From Peptococcaceae bacterium (GTDB lineage Bacteria; Bacillota; Desulfotomaculia; Desulfotomaculales; UBA12532): a DNA stretch of 5,882 bases. Both the position numbers and the translations under genes were made by a program. A model generated the notes under the pieces. That model was not told where the DNA came from and searched no databases. It saw nothing but the letters and a program-made list of their open reading frames with translations. Every line of letters begins with the position of its first letter. The first letter of the stretch is position 1. The stretch spans positions 1 to 5,882 of the forward strand of contig DMDP01000092.1 of NCBI GenBank assembly GCA_003445475.1. Direction: 5' to 3'. Shown here piece by piece: positions 1 to 4,683 of this stretch.

Positions 1-462
1 CACGTTCTCGCCCACGACAATCCCGACGCCGGAGATGGCCGCGCCCGCCGCCAGGTGCTCCCAGTTATTCGCCGCCACGTTGGTGGAACCCATCGCGGCG
101 ATGACGATCGGCAGACGCAGCTTCAGTTCACCGTTGGCCCCCGCCTCCGTGCTGATGTCTACCGCCGGGAAGATCGCCTTGTCCGGGTCGGGGTCGATAC
201 CGTGGGCGCCGACCGCCGTACCCAGGATGGTGAAATGGGAGTAGTCAACCGGGTACTTCTTCTGGGCCGCCGAAGTGGTCTGTCCGAAGGGCTGCGGGTA
301 CAGCACCTCCTTGCCCCGGACCGCCGAGCGGCCCACCTCGCACAGACCGGTGCACCCGTCCAGGCACGTCACGCACATCCCGCTCAGTGAACACCGGTTG
401 CCGCCGGTCCGCAACCTGCTCTGGGTGGCCGGTGTGGCATTGAGTCCTACGCTATAAGTCAT
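1..462 (-). CDS. FMN-binding glutamate-synthase-like protein, N-terminal part (cut by window edge)
   Basis: Only the first 154 codons lie in the window; the frame is still open at base 1. The product resembles the stand-alone glutamate synthase large-domain proteins (archaeal-type GltB, COG0069-like) of anaerobic Clostridia, which carry an FMN and Fe-S barrel expected to make glutamate from 2-oxoglutarate and glutamine. Seen here: a Cys-rich N-terminus with C24, C30, C33, C37 and C41, a likely Fe-S site, followed by YPVDYSHF, GTAVGAHGI and LPIVIAAMGSTN, segments typical of this family's entry into the barrel. The ATG at 462-460 follows AGGAGG (480-475) at 12 nt, a rather long gap. An in-frame ATG at 474-472 directly abuts that AGGAGG and is unlikely. 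The gene starts 123 bp after the glutamine synthetase stop, on the same strand, with no clear terminator or promoter between them, so co-transcription is likely. Family membership is from recognised motifs; the glutamate synthase activity is inferred. Confidence 0.8.
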   Translation of the reverse strand, partial: MTYSVGLNATPATQSRLRTGGNRCSLSGMCVTCLDGCTGLCEVGRSAVRGKEVLYPQPFGQTTSAAQKKYPVDYSHFTILGTAVGAHGIDPDPDKAIFPAVDISTEAGANGELKLRLPIVIAAMGSTNVAANNWEHLAAGAAISGVGIVVGENV

Positions 463-585
463 TTTTGCTACCATCCTCCTGCCATGGGAAAATTCATATC
501 TACCTGTTAACTGGCAAATCTAACCCCAAGAGCGTGGAACGTTGCGTTACCTCGCTAGGCATCCCCCCACCGGGTCCCTTTTTGC

Positions 586-1908
586 TTAGAATTTGGCGAG
601 ATATTCATCTATCTCCCACGGGTGAACCTCACGCAGAAACCGCTCCCACTCTTCTTCCTTCGCGGCGATAAAGCGCGCGCAGATGTGTTCACCCAGGGCT
701 TCCCGTAAGACGTGATCCGCCGCCAGCGCTCCCACGGCCTCCCCGAGGGTGCGCGGCAACCCGTCCCTCTGGATCACGCGGCGCAGATCACCGATGTCCG
801 TCGCCTCGTAGGACGCGAACGGCGGAGACGCCGTCTTGTTGCGCAACCCGTCCAGGCCCGCGGCCAGGACGGCGGCCAGCACAAGGTAGGGATTGGACGC
901 CGGATCAGGGCTGCGCAGAACGAGGTGCGCGTTTTCCCCGTCCACGGCGGCGCGCAGCATCGTGAGCCGGTTGTCGCGCGACCAGGCGGCCAGCACCGGG
1001 TTTTCCGGGTCGGGCACCAGGCGCTTATACGAGTTGACCAGCGGGTTGGCCACGGCGGTAAGCCCCCGTGCGTGCCGCAGCAGCCCGCCGGCGAAGTAGT
1101 AGGCCGTTTCGCTCAGGCCGAAGGGGTCCTGCGGGTCGTAGAACAGGTTTTCGTCGCCGCGCCAGAGCGACAAATGCAGCGTGAGACCGGACCCGTTGTA
1201 CCTCGCCAGCGGCCTGGGCATGAACGAAGCGTGCAGGCCGTGCCGCTGCGCCACGGTGCGCACCACGAACTTGAAGGTGGCCATCTTGTCGGCAATGGCC
1301 AGCGCGGTGTCGTCCTTCAGGCCGATCTCGTGCTGGCCGGGCGCGATCTCGTGGTGCGAGGACGTTACTTCGATCCCCATTTCCTCCAGGGTAAGCACCA
1401 TGTCGCGCCGGGCGTTTTCGCCCAGGTCCACAGGTGTGAGGTCGCAGTACCCGGCCAGGTCGTGCGTGACGGTGGTGGGCTTGCCCTGTTCCCCGGCGTG
1501 GAACAGGAAGAACTCGGCCTCCACGCCGACCACAAACTGCCACCCTGCCGGCAGCGTGGCGAGCACCCGCTTGAGGGCCGTCCGCGAGCATCCCGCGAAG
1601 GGGCCGTCGGCCACCCGGGCTTCACAGATCAGGCGGGCCACCGCCCCCTCGCGCGGTCGCCAGGGGAAAATAACAAAGGTAGAAGGATCGGGTGCCAGGT
1701 AGACGTTGCGCTCGAGGTGATTCTGGAAACCCTCGATGGCCGCGCTGTCCAGGGGAACCCTGCCCGCCAGGGCCTTTTCCAGTTCCTCTACCGTAACGGC
1801 GATGTTCTTGAAAGATCCCAGAATATCGGTAAACTGCAGCCGCACGAACTTCACGTGGTACTCCTGGGCCAGCCGCTGCACGTCTGCGGGAGTGTAGAGC
1901 CGGTGCAC
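586..1908 (-). CDS. glnA: Glutamine synthetase type I homologue (GSI-alpha-like, altered active site)
   Basis: This 440-residue protein matches the usual 440-450 of GSI-alpha. Glutamine synthetase makes glutamine from glutamate, ammonia and ATP in a cytoplasmic dodecamer. Visible landmarks: the N-terminal beta-grasp FVRLQFTDILG (21-31), GVEAEFFLF with metal ligands E130 and E132, HHEIAPGQHE with E187 and E194, NGSG (238-241), NSYKRLVP with R296, flap E302, NR (313-314), R332 and LRSPDPASNPYL. No NLYDLP adenylylation loop is present. The start is GTG at 1908, 6 nt after AGGAGG (1920-1915), and opens with VHRLYTPADV as family members do; 30 more codons are open upstream but lie in the leader RNA. 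Oddities: the DGSS motif reads DSAA (A57), GSGMH reads GSGLT (T243), and the E of the usual RxExRxPD is V330, with H328 for its first R. The feedback Arg after IEGF is also absent (N63). Activity is therefore uncertain. The homology is certain. Confidence 0.93.
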   Translation of the reverse strand: MHRLYTPADVQRLAQEYHVKFVRLQFTDILGSFKNIAVTVEELEKALAGRVPLDSAAIEGFQNHLERNVYLAPDPSTFVIFPWRPREGAVARLICEARVADGPFAGCSRTALKRVLATLPAGWQFVVGVEAEFFLFHAGEQGKPTTVTHDLAGYCDLTPVDLGENARRDMVLTLEEMGIEVTSSHHEIAPGQHEIGLKDDTALAIADKMATFKFVVRTVAQRHGLHASFMPRPLARYNGSGLTLHLSLWRGDENLFYDPQDPFGLSETAYYFAGGLLRHARGLTAVANPLVNSYKRLVPDPENPVLAAWSRDNRLTMLRAAVDGENAHLVLRSPDPASNPYLVLAAVLAAGLDGLRNKTASPPFASYEATDIGDLRRVIQRDGLPRTLGEAVGALAADHVLREALGEHICARFIAAKEEEWERFLREVHPWEIDEYLAKF

Positions 1909-1914
1909 CGAACC

Positions 1915-1920
1915 CCTCCT
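1915..1920 (-). promoter_or_regulatory. Ribosome-binding site fixing the GTG start of the GS gene
   Basis: AGGAGG on the minus strand lies 6 nt before the GTG at 1908 and selects that codon over the longer open frame. It directly follows the T-rich tail of the upstream terminator (1932-1921), so transcription that stops there never includes this site. Confidence 0.85.
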
Positions 1921-1972
1921 AACAAAGAGAAACGCGCCCCTCCGAACCCCGGACCGGGTTCTTGTGGGACGC
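1921..1972 (-). terminator. Intrinsic terminator (attenuator) in the GS leader
   Basis: On the minus-strand RNA, bases 1972-1966 (GCGUCCC) pair with 1940-1934 (GGGGCGC) in seven pairs with one G-U. Inside, across an ACAA/GGA internal loop, GAACCC (1961-1956) pairs with GGGUUC (1949-1944) around the loop GGUCCG. One G after the stem follows TTTCTCTTTGTT (1932-1921), with nine T in twelve. This is the shape of a Rho-independent terminator. It lies between a good promoter and the GS ribosome-binding site, so it should act as an attenuator rather than as the end of the ferredoxin transcript alone. Strength was not computed; the U-tract is interrupted by two C and one G. Confidence 0.65.
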
Positions 1973-1981
1973 CTTTGCCCC
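1944..1981 (-). promoter_or_regulatory. Putative ANTAR-responsive antiterminator hairpins
   Basis: GGGGC (1981-1977) pairs with GUCCC (1970-1966) around the six-base loop AAAGGC (1976-1971). The loop has A at position 1 and G at position 4, the known signature of ANTAR-protein target hairpins. Four bases later comes a second hairpin with a 6-bp stem and a six-base loop (GAACCC, GGUCCG, GGGUUC), although this loop lacks the A1 and G4 signature. The first hairpin occupies bases 1966-1971, which are also the 5' arm of the terminator, so the two folds exclude each other. An ANTAR protein is encoded at 2592-3179 on the same strand. Pairing is read directly; binding is inferred. Confidence 0.55.
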
Positions 1982-2010
1982 AAATACATATTTAACACAT
2001 TTGCTTTGAA

Positions 2011-2039
2011 ATTATATAAGCTTCGGCGTCGAAAATCAA
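2011..2039 (-). promoter_or_regulatory. Sigma-A-type promoter for the GS gene
   Basis: TTGATT (2039-2034), a 17-base spacer and a perfect TATAAT (2016-2011) on the minus strand. Transcription would start near 2005-2003, giving a leader of about 95 nt that begins just upstream of the antiterminator and terminator region. This gives the GS gene its own promoter despite its place behind the ferredoxin gene. Confidence 0.8.
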
Positions 2040-2092
2040 TATGTACGAATCAGGCAGCCGTCTTTAGCCGGGACTACGGGATTGTCCGGGGC

Positions 2093-2494
2093 TTACCAGT
2101 TTTCCACGCGGCCCTTCTCTACCGTCTTCGTGTAACTCGGGGTGATGTGCCGGTTCTCGCAAGTAAGGGCCCCGTAAAGGCACGCCTCGATGCAGAGATT
2201 GCATAAGATGCACCGGTTCGGGTCGTAAAAGCGGACCAGGGTAGCGCCACCCCCGACGTCATCGTCATCCCAGACGGCCTGCAGGCCCTCTTCGTCCCCG
2301 CCCCACTCCGTGTCCAGCACGACGGCCTGTGTGGGACACACCCGCTCACACTCGCCGCAGAATGCACAACGAGAGGCGAAAAACAAGATCCGCCCGCGAG
2401 AACCCGGTGGCGGTTCGCGCTTCACCGCCGGGTAAAGCCGGGTAGCCGGGCGGGAAAGAAGGTTCCTTATAATGTTCCCCGTCATCCACGGCAT
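2093..2494 (-). CDS. Two-cluster 4Fe-4S ferredoxin, EchF/NuoI-like
   Basis: This 133-residue iron-sulfur protein should carry electrons between two [4Fe-4S] clusters. Seen: C43-x2-C46-x2-C49-x3-C53-P for the first cluster and C95-x2-C98-x2-C101-x3-C105 for the second, whose last Cys is followed by Leu instead of the usual Pro. An extra Cys, C112, follows. The N-terminus NIIRNLLSRPATRLYP and the GRI segment before the first cluster are the pattern of the EchF/HycF/NuoI subunits of membrane hydrogenases and complex I. No hydrogenase gene adjoins it here, so it is an orphan copy. An acidic, Gly-rich stretch (about residues 62-83, with DDDD at 76-79) separates the clusters and seems longer than in EchF. 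The ATG at 2494 follows AAGGGG (2508-2503) at 8 nt; the open frame extends 25 codons upstream into the promoter region. It lies between the regulator and GS genes, so it may feed electrons to the GOGAT-like enzyme, but this is inference. Confidence 0.85.
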   Translation of the reverse strand: MPWMTGNIIRNLLSRPATRLYPAVKREPPPGSRGRILFFASRCAFCGECERVCPTQAVVLDTEWGGDEEGLQAVWDDDDVGGGATLVRFYDPNRCILCNLCIEACLYGALTCENRHITPSYTKTVEKGRVENW

Positions 2495-2510
2495 CCTTTT
2501 GTCCCCTTTC

Positions 2511-2540
2511 GGTGGCCTGATCCGGCCAGATTCTGCCACC
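2511..2540 (-). repeat. Inverted repeat at the start of the ferredoxin transcript
   Basis: GGTGGC (2511-2516) and GCCACC (2535-2540) form a 6-bp inverted repeat whose upstream arm abuts the -10 box of the ferredoxin promoter. Nested in it, TGGCC (2513-2517) and GGCCA (2524-2528) make a second hairpin with a six-base loop (GGATCA on the transcript). The two pairings share bases and cannot form together. It could be an operator or a 5'-UTR hairpin; no T-tract follows, so it is not a terminator. Confidence 0.35.
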
Positions 2541-2569
2541 AGTATAACATAATGAGCAATATCCCACAA
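2541..2569 (-). promoter_or_regulatory. Sigma-A-type promoter for the ferredoxin gene
   Basis: TTGTGG (2569-2564), a 17-base spacer and TATACT (2546-2541), with TG one base before the -10 box (extended -10). Transcription would start near 2534, leaving a 5' UTR of about 40 nt before the ATG at 2494. Confidence 0.6.
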
Positions 2570-2591
2570 GCAGTTTGTGCCTCCCCCTTCC

Positions 2592-3179
2592 CTAGCGGCG
2601 ATTCTGCCGGTCCTCGAACTGCTCGATTATCTCCCGGGCGACCCGGGCCAGGGGGAGGGAGCGGTTCATAGAAAGTTTTTGGAGGTGCTTGTACGCTTCG
2701 CTTTCCGTAAGGTTTTCTTTTTCCATAAGGAGTCCCTTCGCCCGCTCCACAACCTTGCGGGTCTCCAGTTGCTTTTTCAACTTGCGGTTTTCCTGCTCGA
2801 GTGCGACCGCCCGGCGGAAATTGGCCAGGGCCGTTTCCGCAGCCACCCGCACTTCCGCCTCCGTGCAGGGGATGAAAAGGTACCCGAAGACCCATGCGCT
2901 TACCAGGTGCTGCAGGACGTCCGTTTCATCCCGGGCCAGAATGACCACGGGCATCAACCGGTGCTCGTCCAGGATCTGCAGCACCCCGAGTCCGCTGTAA
3001 TCGGGCAGACCGGCGTCGATTAGCGCCAGATCGGGGTGTATTTCGAAGGCGGCGCGCAGGGTGTCGCCGGCGTTGCGCGTCCGGGCCACCACCAGGTAAC
3101 CCAGCTTGACCAGCATGTCTTTCAGGTCCCGTGCCGCAGTTTCGTCGGCCGTGGCCAGCAGCACGCGCGTCTTAAACAT
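2592..3179 (-). CDS. ANTAR-domain response regulator (RNA-binding antiterminator) with atypical receiver
   Basis: A 195-residue cytoplasmic regulator of the NasR/AmiR/NitR type: an N-terminal receiver fold (about 3-118), a helical coiled-coil linker (about 122-143) and a C-terminal ANTAR domain (about 140-187) with the hallmark ERAKGLLMEK, EAYKHLQKLS and RVAREII segments. ANTAR proteins bind paired hexaloop hairpins in leader RNA and prevent termination. The receiver keeps the phosphoacceptor position, D55 in LIDAGLPD. However, the acidic pair that normally reads ADDE reads TADE (10-13), the Thr/Ser position is A82, and the invariant Lys before Pro is I103. It may thus be a pseudo-receiver governed by a partner or ligand, as in AmiR. 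The ATG at 3179 follows GAGG at 7 nt. Downstream on the same strand lie the ferredoxin and a GS leader with a matching RNA element, so it probably controls the GS gene. Known clostridial glnA-nitR pairs support this. The domain call is firm; the target is inferred. Confidence 0.92.
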   Translation of the reverse strand: MFKTRVLLATADETAARDLKDMLVKLGYLVVARTRNAGDTLRAAFEIHPDLALIDAGLPDYSGLGVLQILDEHRLMPVVILARDETDVLQHLVSAWVFGYLFIPCTEAEVRVAAETALANFRRAVALEQENRKLKKQLETRKVVERAKGLLMEKENLTESEAYKHLQKLSMNRSLPLARVAREIIEQFEDRQNRR

Positions 3180-3191
3180 AGCCGTCCCTCA

Positions 3192-3201
3192 AAACCGGTT
3201 T
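3192..3201. repeat. Perfect 10-bp palindrome in the divergent intergenic region
   Basis: AAACCGGTTT lies between the divergent regulator and transporter genes, about 7 bases downstream of the predicted regulator transcript start. It is followed by another AT-rich near-palindrome (TTTAAAGTTTAAA). It is short enough to be chance, but its place would suit an operator. Confidence 0.3.
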
Positions 3202-3214
3202 AAAGTTTAAATCA

Positions 3215-3223
3215 ATTTTAGCA
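3215..3223 (-). promoter_or_regulatory. Extended -10 promoter candidate for the ANTAR regulator
   Basis: TGC-TAAAAT on the minus strand (3223-3215) is an extended -10 element with no convincing -35 box. The start would fall near 3208, leaving a leader of about 28 nt before the ATG at 3179. Confidence 0.4.
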
Positions 3224-3257
3224 TGCGAAAAAACGAAAAACATCCCGGCCGGAAAAG

Positions 3258-3266
3258 TGGTATATT
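3258..3266 (+). promoter_or_regulatory. Extended -10 promoter candidate for the transporter
   Basis: TGG-TATATT with no clear -35 box. The start near 3273 would leave only about 16 nt before the GTG at 3289, with the ribosome-binding site right at the transcript's 5' end. This is plausible but weak. Confidence 0.3.
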
Positions 3267-3288
3267 ATGTGGGAAGAGGGTGGTCTAT

Positions 3289-4683
3289 GTGGTGGCGGTA
3301 TTCGAGACTTATGTCAACTTCTTCCGCCGCTACCCGCTGCTCCTGGCGGTTGGCCTCATATCCCTTCTCGGCACCCTGGGTTTCGCTGTCATCTTCCCAA
3401 CGTTGCCGCTCTACCTGTCGGAAGACCTCGGCATAAGCGCCGGGATCATCGGGTTGATTTTCGGCGCCTATGCCGCCAGTGAAACCATTTTCAAGACGCC
3501 CCTAGGGTTTTTGAGTGACCGCCTCGGGCGCCGCCCGCTCATAATCGCAGGCCTGGCCATTTCTTTCCTGGTGCCCCTGGCCATGACTTTCGTCTACCAC
3601 TACCTGTATTTTGTGGCCCTGCAGTTCTTGAACGGCTTCGCCATCGCGGCCTTCTGGCCCGCGCTCTCCGCCCTGACCGCCGACAAAGTGCCGGCGGAGG
3701 AGCGCACCACGGCCATGACGGTCTTTAACATGTCCTACCTGGTCGCGCTCGGCCTGGGGCCGGCCCTGGGCACCTTCATCAACCACGCCCTCTCTTCCCA
3801 CAAGGCGGCTTTTTACGCGGCAGCCTGCCTGGCCTTCGGGGCTGCCGTGCTCGGCTTCCTTACCCTGCCGGGCGTGGCCGCCGGCAGCCGCAGGAACCCG
3901 GAGGCCGGCGACGGGAAGGAGGGCCCGGGGGCGGTGCTGGTCAGGGCCTTCGGCTCCTCGGGCCGGGTCCTCGGCGGCCTCAGCTTTCTGTGGAAGAACC
4001 GCGTGCTGGCCGCCATGCTGGTTATCTCCCTCGTCCAGCAGTTCGGGGCCGGTATGCTGGCCCCCATTTTCGTGCTGTTCGCGAGCCGGCAACTGGGTTT
4101 TTCCCAGGCCGATATAGGCAAGAGCCTGCTCGGCCCGGCCGTGGTGGTCGCGGTTTGCGCCCTGCCCCTGGGACGCCTGGCGGACAACCTCGGCAAGCAG
4201 CGGGCCGTTGAGGCAGCCTTTCTGGTCGCCGCCGCGTCGGTGCTGATGATCCCGGAAACCGCTACGGTGGCGATCCTGATATGCCTGATCGGCATGCTCG
4301 GCCTGGCGTACGTGGTCGGCGCCCCCGCCTGGACGGCCATCACCACCCTGGTCGCCCCGCGGGAGGGCAGGGGAACTGCGATTGCCGCCATCGGCACCAT
4401 GCAGAGCCTGGGCTTTATCCTCGGCTCCTCGGCCGGCGGCTTTCTTTACGAGCACGTTACGCCCGCCGCCCCGTTTCACGCCTGCGGCAGCCTGCTTTTA
4501 ACGTGCTTCTTCCTGACACTCGCCCTGGTGTCGCCGGCGGTAAAATCGGCGCCCGCCCGCCGCAAAGAAAGCGGCGCGGGCGGACAGACTAAGTTCGAGG
4601 AGGTTTCCGGTCTTGCAAGCGGACAATCTGTTGAAAGAACTGGCGCGACCCGCGGCCACGAAGATGCTGCTGGTGGTCCTTGA
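3289..4683 (+). CDS. Major facilitator superfamily transporter, 12 TM (DHA1-like)
   Basis: A 464-residue inner-membrane protein with about twelve hydrophobic segments in two halves, split by a charged loop near residues 198-215 (SRRNPEAGDGKEG). The MFS signature motif A between TM2 and TM3 reads GFLSDRLGRRP (73-83); its counterpart in the second half reads GRLADNLGKQR (295-305). D77, R78 and the RR pair are intact. It is most like the drug/metabolite proton-antiporter group (DHA1), but the substrate cannot be told from sequence. I chose the GTG at 3289, 9 nt after GAGG (3276-3279); it opens with VVAVFETYVNFFRRYP just before TM1. An upstream in-frame ATG at 3223 would add 22 hydrophilic residues and overlap the likely promoter region. 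The C-terminus ends in a hydrophilic, Gly/Ala/Ser-rich tail of about 45 residues, of which the last 23 overlap the next gene. It is the first gene of a two-gene run with apgM. Confidence 0.9.
   Translation: MVAVFETYVNFFRRYPLLLAVGLISLLGTLGFAVIFPTLPLYLSEDLGISAGIIGLIFGAYAASETIFKTPLGFLSDRLGRRPLIIAGLAISFLVPLAMTFVYHYLYFVALQFLNGFAIAAFWPALSALTADKVPAEERTTAMTVFNMSYLVALGLGPALGTFINHALSSHKAAFYAAACLAFGAAVLGFLTLPGVAAGSRRNPEAGDGKEGPGAVLVRAFGSSGRVLGGLSFLWKNRVLAAMLVISLVQQFGAGMLAPIFVLFASRQLGFSQADIGKSLLGPAVVVAVCALPLGRLADNLGKQRAVEAAFLVAAASVLMIPETATVAILICLIGMLGLAYVVGAPAWTAITTLVAPREGRGTAIAAIGTMQSLGFILGSSAGGFLYEHVTPAAPFHACGSLLLTCFFLTLALVSPAVKSAPARRKESGAGGQTKFEEVSGLASGQSVERTGATRGHEDAAGGP
4598..4603 (+). promoter_or_regulatory. 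Ribosome-binding site fixing the TTG start of apgM
   Basis: AGGAGG, 9 nt before the TTG at 4613, lies inside the end of the transporter gene. It supports the rare TTG start and suggests translational coupling with the transporter. Confidence 0.75.

Noticed and set aside
463..585. Second ANTAR target or riboswitch before the glutamate-synthase-like gene
   Set aside because: Only a 3-bp stem around AGGTAA (T at position 4) and a bulged AACG-CAA-CGTT hairpin were found; no terminator or recognised riboswitch core.
712..1995. 427-codon open frame on the plus strand opposite the GS gene
   Set aside because: A shadow of a GC-rich gene; its Arg, Gly, Gln and His-rich product has no recognisable domain and the opposite strand is clearly GS.
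1909..1998. 30-codon N-terminal extension of the GS frame starting at an ATG at 1998
   Set aside because: It is the transcribed leader with the terminator, and the AGGAGG-GTG at 1908 gives the family's normal N-terminus.
2045..2092. Possible terminator after the ferredoxin gene
   Set aside because: CCGGAC can pair with a bulged GTCCCGG, but no T-tract follows, so termination is not supported.
2495..2569. 25-codon N-terminal extension of the ferredoxin frame
   Set aside because: It covers the promoter -10 and -35 boxes, and the ATG at 2494 has a ribosome-binding site and a family-like start.
3502..4479. 325-codon open frame on the minus strand opposite the transporter
   Set aside because: Low-complexity antisense product of a membrane-protein gene; no ribosome-binding site or domain seen.
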